From contig NZ_BCXD01000001.1 of NCBI RefSeq assembly GCF_001894925.1, forward strand, positions 62,001 to 126,000: a DNA stretch of 64,000 nt. The letters are read 5' to 3'. A model generated the notes under the pieces. The model saw only the letters and a program-made list of their open reading frames with translations, was not told where the DNA came from and did not search any database. This DNA is from Rhodococcus rhodnii NBRC 100604 (lineage in GTDB: Bacteria > Actinomycetota > Actinomycetes > Mycobacteriales > Mycobacteriaceae). Shown in pieces: positions 27,284-36,800 of this stretch; the first letter of the stretch is position 1, and each line of letters starts with the position of its first letter. The position numbers and the translations under genes are program-made.

Positions 27284-28141
27284 ATGCGAATCATGACCCG
27301 CGTTTCTCCGCCTTCGGAGACACTGTCCGTATCCATCGATTTCTGGGAATACGGTTGCTGCGGCACCGTTCCCGCCGTCGGCGCTCCACTGGCTGCAACT
27401 CTCACCGCCCAGCCACTCGACAGCGGGGATCCGAGAATGTCGGCACCCGGCGTCGTCGAGTGGGATGAAGACCTCGAACTCGTTCGCTTCGCGACCTGTT
27501 CGGCGCGATGGGACCCTGCCGGAGGCGACCCTCGGTCACGGTCGCTGTTCGTCGTCGCCTCGTGGCATGACAACGACGAGATTCCTGCACCGTCGATCAT
27601 CGGCGAGATCACGGACCTGTACGAGAGATCCGCGCTCTACCGGCTCGACGGGCGGGAATCGCACATGCTTCCGGGAAGCCTCCGCTACCGGCGTGTCCCC
27701 ACGGTGCCGCGATTCCCACGGGAACGGAGCAGCGGCAACGTTCAGCGACAGTTCACCGGCGTCGTCGCCACGCTGCGTGTCGATGCCTGCACCGAGCCGA
27801 CCACCGAGGACATCGCCGCTCACCACACCCGGATCGAGCGTCGCCGGCGAACGCTGTATCTCACCGGCCCCGCATCGTCGTTCGGCGCGACGGTACCTGC
27901 GGCCGGTGGCCAGTTGTCCATCGATCTCGGCGACCCGCGCATCACCAAGCGTGGGCACCACGCGTCTGCAACCGGCGTCGTGCGGGGCACCCTCCAGCAG
28001 GTCGGAGTAGCGGTCGGGGTACCCGAGGGATACTCCACGATCAGCCGCGTCGAGGCCGGAATTCCGGCGGGCAACGTCACCGCCCCGCTTTTCGTCGTGT
28101 TGACGATCGATGCGACCGGAATCCCGGGAACCCCGCCATGA
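27284..28141 (+). CDS. Uncharacterised protein with a DUF6578-like start
   Basis: A 285-residue soluble protein. Its start (SIDFWEYGCCGTVPAVGAPLAATL) resembles the DUF6578 pattern of a tryptophan, CCG and a VG block seen in actinobacterial hypotheticals; this is by eye. A second part (about 150-280) contains LTGPASSFGATVPAAGGQLSIDLGDP. This resembles the spacing of the first block, suggesting an internal duplication. ATG at 27284 or 27293 is possible, with no strong ribosome site. It is divergent from the HNH gene and convergent with the next. No function is assigned. Confidence 0.55.
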   Translation: MRIMTRVSPPSETLSVSIDFWEYGCCGTVPAVGAPLAATLTAQPLDSGDPRMSAPGVVEWDEDLELVRFATCSARWDPAGGDPRSRSLFVVASWHDNDEIPAPSIIGEITDLYERSALYRLDGRESHMLPGSLRYRRVPTVPRFPRERSSGNVQRQFTGVVATLRVDACTEPTTEDIAAHHTRIERRRRTLYLTGPASSFGATVPAAGGQLSIDLGDPRITKRGHHASATGVVRGTLQQVGVAVGVPEGYSTISRVEAGIPAGNVTAPLFVVLTIDATGIPGTPP

Positions 28142-28169
28142 GGCGAAGCACATCCTGCGGCGGCCGTGC

Positions 28170-28496
28170 TCAGCCACCGAGTGGCCAGGGCTCGTACTTC
28201 ACATCGGCGAAGTCCGCGACCTCCACGCGAAGCCGAGCAAGGATGTCGTCGCCGTCGACGCGCCACTTCTCGCGACTCTCGTCGCAATCCCATCCACGCT
28301 CGTGGTGAAAGTGGCGTTCCCAGAAGTTGTGCCACGATGCCATGTCGACGGTGAGAGGGGCCGAGAGACCGTAGATGTCCGGTTCGGTCGCGTAACCGGC
28401 GTCCCCCGTCGGCGTCGAGTTCTCCCACAGCGGCCAGTCGTGGCCGTAGTCGGGGAACAAGCGGATCGTGCGCCTCTTCGGCGGTATTCCGTACAC
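28170..28496 (-). CDS. Hypothetical 108-residue soluble protein
   Basis: A small acidic, tryptophan-rich protein. It includes IRLFPDYGHDWPLWENSTPTGD, SWHNFWERHFHHERGWD and a C-terminal VADFADVKYEPWPLG. The (I/L)RLxPDYGxxPLW opening is seen in many short actinobacterial hypotheticals, often in accessory DNA. Function is not known. The start at GTG 28496 is uncertain and lacks a clear ribosome site. The gene converges with the DUF6578-like gene. Confidence 0.6.
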   Translation of the reverse strand: MYGIPPKRRTIRLFPDYGHDWPLWENSTPTGDAGYATEPDIYGLSAPLTVDMASWHNFWERHFHHERGWDCDESREKWRVDGDDILARLRVEVADFADVKYEPWPLGG

Positions 28497-28657
28497 AGCA
28501 GCGCCAGTGTTCCGGTATCCATCGAATAACTCTTGTTTCCAGGATAATTCGCATTACGAGACCTTGAAATCGTACCGACGACGCATATGCGAATCCGGGA
28601 TCACACGGTGCCGCGGCGCCGGGCGAGGAGCAACACCCCGCAACACTGGGCAGTGGG

Positions 28658-29122
28658 TCACTCGATGTCGCGCCTCATCGCGACGACATCGTAGTGCCCG
28701 GCCGATTCACGCCCCGTCTCACGAAAGCCGAAGCGCCTGTACAGGCGAAGATTTCCCACGCTCCGTGAGCCCGTGAACAATTCGACTCCGCGAACGGAAT
28801 CGGGAAGCACAGAATCGACCGCTTTCAGGAGCCGACTCCCCAGCCCTCGCCCCTGGAGGTCCGGCACCACCATGAGCCGCCCGAGGTCGGCGACATCGCC
28901 GCGCACATGGATTCGTGCCGACGCGACCAACCGGCCGACGACGCGAATCCCGAGAACGATCACGGCCGGATTCGCCAGGTCGGCGAGTAGTTCGTCCATC
29001 GTCTGGGTCAGCGCCGGGAGTGCGAGATCGTCGTGCAACTGCGCCTCCGCCACGAAAGCTGCGCGTTGCAGCGTCAGAATCTCACCCGCGTCGGACACTC
29101 CCAGTCGCGATATCTCCGTCAT
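28658..29122 (-). CDS. GNAT-family N-acetyltransferase
   Basis: A 154-residue GCN5-related acetyltransferase. Motif A, which binds acetyl-CoA pyrophosphate, is LGRLMVVPDLQGRGLGSRLLKAVD (around 80-103). The C-terminal LYRRFGFRETGRESAGHYDVVAMRRDIE is a standard motif-B ending. The substrate is unknown. ATG at 29122 is plausible. It lies downstream of the MarR gene on the same strand, 33 bp apart, so the two may form one unit. Confidence 0.85.
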   Translation of the reverse strand: MTEISRLGVSDAGEILTLQRAAFVAEAQLHDDLALPALTQTMDELLADLANPAVIVLGIRVVGRLVASARIHVRGDVADLGRLMVVPDLQGRGLGSRLLKAVDSVLPDSVRGVELFTGSRSVGNLRLYRRFGFRETGRESAGHYDVVAMRRDIE

Positions 29123-29155
29123 CCCCCACCTCGTGCTGCGCTCAGGCGACTCAAC

Positions 29156-29587
29156 CTACTCTCTCGCGGCCGCCGTGTACGCCTCCATGGCTGCCCGAAA
29201 ATACGCGACGAGCCCTTCTTGCTGCTCCTCGGTCAGCGACGCCACGGCCTCGCCGATCGGTCCACGAACCCGATCGAGCAACTCGGCGAGCCCGTCGGGC
29301 AGATGCCCCGTGTGCGCGACGACGGTTCGCCGCCGGTCGGTGGGGTCCACCCGACGTTCCGCGATGCCTGCGGCGACGAGGCGGTCGACCACGCGGGTCG
29401 TCGCACTGGGCGAGAGCCCGAGGTTCTCGGCGAGTTGTCCGGTGGTCAGTGGTCCGTCGAGGTCGATCATGCTGCTGGCCTGGTAATCCGACGGCCCGAG
29501 ACCGCCGGCCTCTGCCGCCGCGAGGTGGAAGTGAACGACGGATGCCAGGTACGTCCGATAGGTCCGCGTCATGTCGGAGGGATTCAC
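29156..29587 (-). CDS. MarR-family transcriptional regulator
   Basis: A 143-residue winged-helix protein. Recognition segments are LTTGQLAENLGLSPSATTRVVDRLVAAGIAERR and VDPTDRRRTVVAHT, the wing. GTG at 29587 is preferred over ATG 29611 because AAAGAG lies 6 bases upstream and the ATG falls inside the operator palindrome, which is probably promoter DNA. The divergent SnoaL-like membrane protein is the likely target along with its own gene. The ligand is unknown. Confidence 0.85.
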   Translation of the reverse strand: MNPSDMTRTYRTYLASVVHFHLAAAEAGGLGPSDYQASSMIDLDGPLTTGQLAENLGLSPSATTRVVDRLVAAGIAERRVDPTDRRRTVVAHTGHLPDGLAELLDRVRGPIGEAVASLTEEQQEGLVAYFRAAMEAYTAAARE

Positions 29588-29609
29588 CGTTGACTCTTTC
29601 TGTGCATAC

Positions 29610-29624
29610 ATGCAATTATTGCAT
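29610..29624. promoter_or_regulatory. Perfect palindrome, likely MarR operator
   Basis: ATGCAAT-T-ATTGCAT is a perfect 15-mer dyad in the intergenic region between the MarR gene and the divergent gene at 29663, flanked by further TGCATACAT-like sequence. Such AT-rich dyads are typical MarR binding sites. Its position allows control in both directions. Confidence 0.8.
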
Positions 29625-29662
29625 ACATACAAACACCACTCACCGTAGGGACGGTACGCCAG

Positions 29663-30325
29663 ATGACACGCGTCGAAGTATCCGCTCACGAGAACCCCAC
29701 ACCCGACACGGAACGCGATCGGCCACGACGACGACTGTGGATCGGCGTCGGCTCGGCAGTCGCCGCAGCAGCACTCGTGGCAGGCGCCGGTTACTGGTGG
29801 TTGATGTCGGGGTCCGCGGTCGCGGCGACGGGCGCCACCGAATGCCGCGACGTCCCCACCGACAGCACGATGAGCCCGCCCGACGAAGCAGCGGCGCGCG
29901 CCGGAATCTGCGACACCCTCGCAGGACTCGCCTCCGCGTGGGGTGAGCACGACGCCGACGCCTATGGCGCACACTTCACCGAGAACGCGACGTACACGAC
30001 CTTCGCAGGGACCTACTACGACGGACGAGAGGACATCGTTCGCAGTCACGCAGCGCTGTTCGACGGGCCACTGTCCGGAACCCGCCTCGCGGACAGCTAC
30101 CTGTCACTGCGGCTCCTCACCGAGGACGTCGCCGTTCTCACCACCCGCGGAGACACTTACGACGGCGACACGCCCGGCGAACTGAGCAAAGTGCAGACCT
30201 ACACGATGATTCGCGACGGCGACGACTGGCAGGTCGCCGCCTTCCAGAACACGCAGCGCAAGAAGCTCATGGAGCAGGTGCAGTTCCGGTGGATGGACGA
30301 GACGGTGCCCGCCGCCGAGCGGTGA
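29663..30325 (+). CDS. Membrane-anchored SnoaL/SgcJ-like (NTF2-fold) protein
   Basis: A 220-residue protein with a short basic cytoplasmic start, one membrane helix (about 25-47) and an exported NTF2-like domain (75-210). The pattern LAGLASAWGEHDADAYGAHFTENATYTTFAGTYYDGREDIVRSHAALF is typical of SgcJ/EcaC or DUF4440-type proteins. YTMIRDGDDWQVAAFQNTQ is the closing strand pair. These bind small hydrophobic molecules, with diverse or no catalysis. It is divergently transcribed from the MarR gene across the palindrome and is probably regulated by it. Confidence 0.8.
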   Translation: MTRVEVSAHENPTPDTERDRPRRRLWIGVGSAVAAAALVAGAGYWWLMSGSAVAATGATECRDVPTDSTMSPPDEAAARAGICDTLAGLASAWGEHDADAYGAHFTENATYTTFAGTYYDGREDIVRSHAALFDGPLSGTRLADSYLSLRLLTEDVAVLTTRGDTYDGDTPGELSKVQTYTMIRDGDDWQVAAFQNTQRKKLMEQVQFRWMDETVPAAER

Positions 30326-30350
30326 TCGACGACATACACCGGAGCACAGT

Positions 30351-30887
30351 TCAGTCGAGCGCGATCTCCGCCTGAATCTCCCGGATCGTCGTGCCCAGGA
30401 TTCCGCGGGACAGCAGTCCGACGCCGAGCGGCCCAGCGGAATCGGACCCGAGCGGCGGGAGCAGACGCAAGACCGCCCGTTCCGCTTCGGTCAGCTCCGC
30501 CAACTGCCATCGAATCTCCGCCTCGACCACTTCATGTCGGTCGGGGGCTGCCAACGAGACCGCCTTCGCCGCGTACGCAGCGGCCCCCAGCGCATGCGCG
30601 CCCATGTGCGCGACGGCGGCGGCCTGAGCCACCGCCCTCGCTGCGGCCGCGCCCGCCGGAGTGACCGCAGCACTCGCCGCCTTCACGGCGACCATCCGCT
30701 GACCGATCTCCTCGGCTGCGTTACTCCGCCCTGCGCTGTACGCACGCGTTCGTGCAACCGCATCCTCGATGGTGCTCGATGCGTCGGCATCGCCGTCGAA
30801 CACCGGGAGCACTCGCTCGGCGCATGCGACGGCCCACCGCGCGAGCACACACCTGTCCGCATCGGCCAGAGTCTGGATCGAGGTCAT
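30351..30887 (-). CDS. Imm-5-like putative immunity protein
   Basis: A 178-residue, strongly alpha-helical, alanine-rich protein. It opens LADADRCVLARWAVACAERVLPVFDGD, then AIEDAVARTRAYSAGR, then repeated AAxAAHxA-type helices (AVAHMGAHALGAAAYAAKAV). This layout matches the Imm-5-like putative immunity family (recognition by eye). No matching toxin gene is visible nearby. It ends next to the SnoaL-like gene and starts 54 bp from the ychF fragment at the left edge of the inserted segment. Confidence 0.6.
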   Translation of the reverse strand: MTSIQTLADADRCVLARWAVACAERVLPVFDGDADASSTIEDAVARTRAYSAGRSNAAEEIGQRMVAVKAASAAVTPAGAAAARAVAQAAAVAHMGAHALGAAAYAAKAVSLAAPDRHEVVEAEIRWQLAELTEAERAVLRLLPPLGSDSAGPLGVGLLSRGILGTTIREIQAEIALD

Positions 30888-30940
30888 CGCTCGATGATCG
30901 CCGATCGGCAGGCGAATGCGCAGATGCCGACGCGCAACCG

Positions 30941-31502
30941 ACTACACGTTGAAGCGGAACTCGACGACGTCCCCGTCCTGCATGACGTAGTCTTTGCCTT
31001 CCATCCGGACCTTGCCGGCGGCCTTGGCCGCTGCCATCGATCCGGCCTCGACGAGATCGTCGAACGAGACGATCTCGGCCTTGATGAAGCCGCGCTCGAA
31101 GTCCGTGTGGATGACGCCCGCCGCCTGCGGCGCGGTGTCGCCCTTGTGGATCGTCCAGGCACGCGCTTCCTTGGGCCCCGCCGTGAGGTACGTCTGCAGG
31201 CCCAGAGTGTGGAAGCCCGTACGCGCCAGCGCATGCAGCCCCGGCTCCGTCTGGCCGATCGACTCGAGCAGTTCGAGCGCCGACTCGTCGTCGAGCTCGA
31301 GCAACTCCGCCTAGACCTTCGCGTCCAGGAAGACGGCATCCGCCGGTGCGACCGCCGCCTTCAACTCGGCCTTGCGGTCCTCGTCCGTGAGCACCGACTC
31401 GTCCGAGTTGAAGACGTACAGGAACGGCTTCGTCGTCATCAGGTTGAGCTCGCGCAGCAACGAGAAGTCGAGCGAGTCCTTCGCGCTGAACAGCGTCCGC
31501 CC
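30941..31502 (-). pseudogene. ychF 3' fragment (left copy of direct repeat), nonsense-mutated
   Basis: This stretch matches 37257-37818 at 559 of 562 positions by direct comparison. It corresponds to ychF residues ~174 to the stop codon. The three differences are at 31313, 31364 and 31431. The first turns a GAG (Glu236) into TAG. It has no start region and cannot make YchF. Similarity begins at the ychF stop codon (plus one chance base) and ends abruptly at 31502. Confidence 0.95.
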
Positions 31503-31859
31503 CAGCACCAGCAGAATCTCGACGTCGCAAAGCTCCACGACGCCCCCATGCCCCATGCCTCCGCTTGCTCGCAGAACGCGCCACGCTACCCGCAGCGGAG
31601 TGGGCCACCTACTGCGCCCTCGGCCGCACCGGCTGCTCGGCGCCGACTTCGGCACGGGTCGAGGTCCATCGGATCGTCGAGTACTAGGCAGTCGGCTTCT
31701 GGCCACTCGGCAAGGCGCGACGGTGAGACGTTGCTGCCGGAAGAGGCTCACCGCCACTGCCGGCAAACGGGAGACATCGCGAGTAGTTGAGGCTCCGGCA
31801 TTCCCCCTGAGCTACCTCGAGTTGTGCAGAGCCCCATTTGTCAAGTCCCACCGGCACTT
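31503..31859. other. Non-coding left end of the inserted segment
   Basis: These 357 bp contain no supported gene. One rightward frame, RLLAERATLPAAEWATYCALGRTG followed shortly by a stop, looks protein-like and may be the tail of a broken gene. I cannot name it. A small CCGGCA/TGCCGG hairpin (31851-31869) spans the end of the first reductase gene. Confidence 0.4.
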
Positions 31860-32780
31860 TCATTGCCGGGGATCGTCCCGCTTCCGCATCAGCTCGAAAA
31901 CGCTGGAGAAACTGTCCTTGCCGCGCCCGTTGTCCGAGCTCCGATGCAACAGGTCGCGCAGGGGCTCGTGGGTGGCCGCGGATACCCCGCTCGCCCGGCC
32001 GAGCTCGACGATCCCGTCGACGGCGGCACGGTTGAGATCGATGGTCGAGATCCCGTCCGTATAGTGCGCGGCGTCGATTTCGCGGGCCAGCTCCGGAAGG
32101 AAGGCGGCCAGGCCGTTCAGCCAGCGCGCGGCCAGCGCGGCGAAATGCTCGGGGCTCGTGCCCGTCCCGTGCAGGATCGCAAGCGAGTGCAGGAAGCCTG
32201 AAAGCGCACCGTATCCGGTGCCCAGCACCGCGAGGTCGTGGATCTCCGCCCCGCCCGGATCGGCGCCGAAGTAGTGTGCGGGCGCCATGACTTCCAACGC
32301 ACTGCGGTAGCGCGTGAACGCTTCCTCCGAACCGCTGTAAAGGAAGAAGCCCTCTCGCGTGGCGACGCTGTCCGGCAGCGCCATCATGGCCCCGTCCAGA
32401 TACGCGGCACCGTGCCCGGCCACCCAAGCGGCGAGGTCGCGCGCCTGGTCCGGTGTGCTATTGGCGAGGTTGACCACCGTACGACCCTGTAGGGCGGCTG
32501 TGGCCGGGACCAAGGTTTGACGTACGGCGACGTGGTCGAGCAACGGGGCGACCACCAGCGGCGCGGCGGCGACCGCCTCGGCGGCGGTGGCCGCGGGCTC
32601 GGCCCCTCGCGAGGCCAGCGCATCGGCCTTTCCCGGGCTGCGATTCCAGACGATCGTTCGGTATCCGGCGTCGATGAAGGCGGCGGCTATCGGCGTGCCC
32701 ATTCGCCCTAGGCCGAGCACGGCCACACCGGGCTGCTCGGCGGACGGGCCAGCAGCCACATGGTGCAGTTGCTCAGGCAT
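31860..32780 (-). CDS. Imine-reductase-like NAD(P)-dependent oxidoreductase 1
   Basis: A 306-residue member of the 6-phosphogluconate dehydrogenase-like / imine reductase (IRED) group. The Rossmann motif is VAVLGLGRMGTPIAAAF (GLGRMG at 23-28), followed by TIVWNRSPGKADALASRGA, the NADPH-preference segment. The all-helical C-terminal half carries GALSGFLHSLAI and forms the swapped dimer in IREDs. Asp182 (HDLAVLG) sits where R-type IREDs carry an aspartate. The ATG overlaps the upstream reductase by 8 bp. It may reduce a cyclic imine or a beta-hydroxyacid-like substrate. Confidence 0.75.
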   Translation of the reverse strand: MPEQLHHVAAGPSAEQPGVAVLGLGRMGTPIAAAFIDAGYRTIVWNRSPGKADALASRGAEPAATAAEAVAAAPLVVAPLLDHVAVRQTLVPATAALQGRTVVNLANSTPDQARDLAAWVAGHGAAYLDGAMMALPDSVATREGFFLYSGSEEAFTRYRSALEVMAPAHYFGADPGGAEIHDLAVLGTGYGALSGFLHSLAILHGTGTSPEHFAALAARWLNGLAAFLPELAREIDAAHYTDGISTIDLNRAAVDGIVELGRASGVSAATHEPLRDLLHRSSDNGRGKDSFSSVFELMRKRDDPRQ

Positions 32781-33669
32781 CGCGCCCGCCCTTCGCGATC
32801 GCCCCGATGACGCTGGCGATACCGCTCGCGCCGTGCCCCTCGGCCGCCGTCTGCCGCAGGAGGGAGCGGAACAGGGCGGGCACCTGCGTACCGATTCCCT
32901 GGGTATCGCTGGTGTCCGACAGGTGCTCGATCGCGGCCAGGTGGACGTCGACGGTGCCATCGTCGTCGGGGAAGACGCCCTCGTCGGCCTGCCGCGCGTG
33001 ATCTGTCATCAAGGAGGTCACGAACGGCATGTGCGCGGTTGCCACTGCACCGAACTCGGCCGGGTCGACACCTGCCGACCGCACCAGCGCGAGGGAGTGG
33101 TAGAAGCCGGCCAGCGCGCCCCACGCCAGACCGAACAGCGCGGTGTCGTACACCGAGGCCAGGGCCGGATCGGCGCCCAGGTACGTGGAGTTGCCCAGGC
33201 TTCGCAGCACCGTCCGGTGGCGCTCGAAGGCGCCGCGTGAGCCGCTGAGCACGAACAGCGCCTCGGGGCGTCCGACCAGCCGGGTACCGCTCATGGCGGC
33301 ACCGTCGACATAGGCCGCACCGTGCCCGGCTGCCCACGCAGCCGCAGCGGTGGCGTCGTGCGGAGTCCCCGAGGTGAGGTTCACCAGGGTCCGGCCCCGC
33401 AGTTGCCCGGCTACCGGGTCGAGTACCGTCCGCACGGTCGCATAGTCCGGCAGGCTCACCACGACCAGTGAACTGGCGGCGACAGCCTCGCCCGCGTTCG
33501 CTGCGCGGGTGGCACCCTGGGCGGCAAGCGCTTCGGCTTTCGCGGGGGAGCGGTTCCAGACCGTGGTGCTGTACCCGCCCGCCAGGAAAGCCTGGGCGAG
33601 GCGGGTGCCCATCTGCCCCAGACCGATGACCGCTGCTGCGGTCGGCTCAACGTTGATTTCGTCCGACAT
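32773..33669 (-). CDS. Imine-reductase-like NAD(P)-dependent oxidoreductase 2
   Basis: A 298-residue paralogue of the preceding enzyme. AAAVIGLGQMGTRLAQAF (GLGQMG at 16-21), TTVWNRSPAKAEALAAQGA and LVNLTSGTPHDA form the NADPH domain. YDTALFGLAWGALAGFYHSLAL is the IRED active-site helix, with Asp175 in the R-type position. The two proteins are clearly related but differ throughout, so this is not a recent duplication. GGGAG lies before ATG 33669. It is the first gene of a two-gene unit divergent from the SARP regulator, its likely controller. Confidence 0.78.
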   Translation of the reverse strand: MSDEINVEPTAAAVIGLGQMGTRLAQAFLAGGYSTTVWNRSPAKAEALAAQGATRAANAGEAVAASSLVVVSLPDYATVRTVLDPVAGQLRGRTLVNLTSGTPHDATAAAAWAAGHGAAYVDGAAMSGTRLVGRPEALFVLSGSRGAFERHRTVLRSLGNSTYLGADPALASVYDTALFGLAWGALAGFYHSLALVRSAGVDPAEFGAVATAHMPFVTSLMTDHARQADEGVFPDDDGTVDVHLAAIEHLSDTSDTQGIGTQVPALFRSLLRQTAAEGHGASGIASVIGAIAKGGRDA

Positions 33670-33801
33670 GTGGTGGCTCCCGATTCGCGGAACTGTCGCA
33701 CCGGGGTGGTGCGTTCGATGTGCCTCGATCGTGCCCGGTACCGCTGTCGGAGCTCTGTCGGATCGTTGGCGGTCCCCGGTCGGGTACTGTCGGTTCAGCT
33801 C

Positions 33802-33817
33802 TATAGCCTTGCGGTCA
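33802..33817 (+). promoter_or_regulatory. -10-like element directly upstream of the SARP gene
   Basis: TATAGC (33802-33807) lies 9 bases before the ATG at 33817, and no ribosome-binding sequence is visible between them. This arrangement fits a leaderless transcript beginning at or next to the A of the start codon, a frequent situation in actinobacteria. Confidence 0.5.
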
Positions 33818-36800
33818 TGTACTTCTCGGTACTCGGGCCCGTCCCTGCCTGGACCGCCGACGGGCGTGAGGTCGACATCCCGGAGGCGAAAGTACGTGCC
33901 CTGCTGGGCGCGCTGCTCGCCGACGCCGGGCGAGCAGTCTCCGTGGACCGGTTGGTCGACGCCCTCTGGGGCGAGCAGCTGCCGCGGAACCCGGCCGGTG
34001 CGCTCCAGACGAAGGTGTCGCGGCTGCGGCGCGCGCTGAGGTCGGCCGAACCGGGCACGGAGGCCCTGGTGGAGTCGACGCACCACGGTTACCGGTTGCG
34101 GATCGACCCCGAGTCCCTGGATTCCCGGCGGTTCGTCGGCCTCGCGGCCGCCGCGGCGGAACAGCCCGACCTTCGTACCAGGTCCGCGTTGCTGACGGAC
34201 GCGGTGGCGCTGTGGCGCGCGGAACCGTTCTCCGCGCTGGGGACCCCGCAGACGGTGCACGCTGCGGCTGAGCATCTGTCCGAACAGCGGCTCACCGTCC
34301 TGGAGATGCTCGCCGAGACCCGGCTCAACCTCGGCGAACACCACGCTGTCGCCGATGAGTTGGCTGAGGTAGTGGCCCGACATCCACTTCGGGAACGGTT
34401 GCGTGCCCTTCAGATCACGGCCCTGTACCGAGCGGGGCGCCAGTCCGATGCGCTGGCTGTCTACGACCAGGTACGCCGGCAGCTGGCCGACGATCTGGGC
34501 GTCGATCCAGGGCCTGAACTGGCCGCACTCCACCAGGCGGTCCTGGCCCACGCGCCTGCTCTGGGTGTGCCACCGGCCCGGACCGCGGCCCCCGACTGGC
34601 GGTCGGCCCGGAACACAGCTCCAAGTACCGCCCTGTCCGACCTGATCGGGCGGCGCGACGCCGTGTCAGCCGTGTGCGACCTGCTGAGCACCCACCGTCT
34701 GGTGACGCTGACAGGCCCCGGCGGCGTCGGCAAGACGCGCCTCGCGCAGGAAGCGGCACGTCAGATGGCCACCGACCTCCCCGACGGCATGCACATGGTC
34801 GGCCTCGCCGGCTCCGCAGAGGCGACCGAGCAGATCGGCGCCGCACTGGGCATCAGGGAAGAAGGTCCCGCCGGGCTCGAGGACGCCCTGCGCACCAGGC
34901 GGATGCTGCTGCTCGTGGACAACTGCGAGCACCTGATCGAGTCCGCGGCCGAGGCAGTACGCCAACTCCTGGCCGCCGCGCCGGGCCTGACGATCCTCAC
35001 CACCAGCCGCGAACCGCTCGGCCTGGCCGGTGAATCCGTGTGGACTGTTCCCCCGCTGTCGCAACAGGATGCCGAGCGACTGTTCGCGGAGCGGGCGGCG
35101 TCCGCGGCCCCTGGATTCACCGCCACCGCCGCCAACGCCCCATCCGTAGCAAAGGTCTGCCGCCGCCTGGACCGCATCCCTCTCGCCCTGGAACTGGCTG
35201 CAACCCGAGTCCGTGCCCTGGGAGTCGAGGAACTCGCAGTCCGGCTCGACGATCGGTTCCGGCTGCTGTCCGGCGGCGCCCGAGGAGTGCCGCCGCGCCA
35301 ACGCAGCCTCAGAGCAGTGATCGACTGGAGTTGGGAGCTGCTGAGCGAGCAGGAGCAGCACGTACTGCGCAGCCTGGCGGTCTTCACCGGCGGCTGCACC
35401 ATCGAAGCGGCCGAAGCCGTATGCCCAGGCGGCCTGGCCGTCCTCGGTGCGCTGATCCGCCTGGTGGACTGCTCGATCCTGACCGCGGCGGACGGCCCCC
35501 GGTACCTCCTGCCGGAAACCGTCGCGGCCTACGCACAAGAGCGCCTCTCCGAGACGCGCGAAACACCGGCCCTCCACCTGCGCCACCACGCCCACTACGC
35601 CGAGCTTGCCGCCCGCACGGCGGCCGGGTTGCACGGTCCGGAGCAGCATCGACTGCTTGCCCTCCGGGACCCAGAGCAGGCCAATGTCCAGTCGGCCCTG
35701 GCCCGCGCCGTACACCGCAAGGACACCGACCAGGCGCTGCGGCTGGCGCTCGACTCGGCCTGGTACTGGTACCTGCGCGGCCGCCTGGGCGAAGCCCGGC
35801 GCTCGTTTGCCGACGTGCTGAGCCTGGACGAAGGCGATGCGGGCGGACTTCGCGCGCAGGCCGTCCTGTGGCATGCCGGATTCGCTCACCTCACCGGTCG
35901 GACGGCCCGCAGCCCGGCGCCCGCACCTGTCCCTGAGACCGGAAGCGGATCCGGCGACGCACGCGCGCAGTGGTTCCTGGGCCATGCCTGCCTCAAGGCA
36001 GGAGAAGACCTGCCCCGCAGCGAGGCCCTCGTCGACCGCGCGCTGGACGGCGCCCGGTCGAGCGGCGACCAGTGGGGCATCGCGGCGGCGCAGAGCAGCC
36101 GATCCGTGCACGCTCTGCTGCGCGGCGACCTGAGGGCGGCCAGGAGCCGCGCAGAGGAAGCGCACCTCATCTTCGTGGAACTCAGCGACAACTGGGGCCA
36201 GTTGCAGACCACCTACCCCCTGGCCTCGCTTGCGGCCATCGCCGGCGACTACGCGATGGCCACCCGCCTGCACCAGGAAGGGCTCCGGCTGGCACAGGAT
36301 CTCGGATTCCCGGCCGAAGCCGCCGACCGGATCAGCGGCCTGGGCCGCGTCGCCCTCCTGACCCGCGACTTCGCCAAGGCCGACGAACTCCATCGCAAGG
36401 CCCGCGCCCTGGCCGCCGAGCACGGCTACTCCGCGGGCGAGGTACACGCCGAGATCGGGTTGGCCCTCGGCGCCCGCCGACAGGGCGATTTCGACGTCGC
36501 CGAGCAACTGCTCGACAAGACTCTCGCCTGGCACCGCGAGACAGCGTTCGGTCCCGGCCCCGCCCTGTTGCTCGCCGAGTTGGGTTTCCTTGCCGAACAG
36601 CGCGGCGATGCGACCGAGGCCCTCGCCCGGCATCGTCAAGGGCTCGTCGTCGCCCGCGAGAGCCAGGATCCAAGGGCCGTGGCACTCGCACAGGAGGGCC
36701 TCGCCGGCGCTCACGCCCTCGCGGGCAGACCGGAGCGGGCAGCTCGTCTGCTGGCCAGCGCCAGACGGGCCCGCGAGCGCGCCGGGGCACCCTTACCGGA

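Noticed and set aside
31795-31850. tRNA-like string GGTAGCTCAGGGGG on the minus strand at the insertion edge
   Set aside because: Resembles a D-arm but no acceptor, anticodon or T-arm can be folded around it, so it is not a tRNA gene or clear attachment site.
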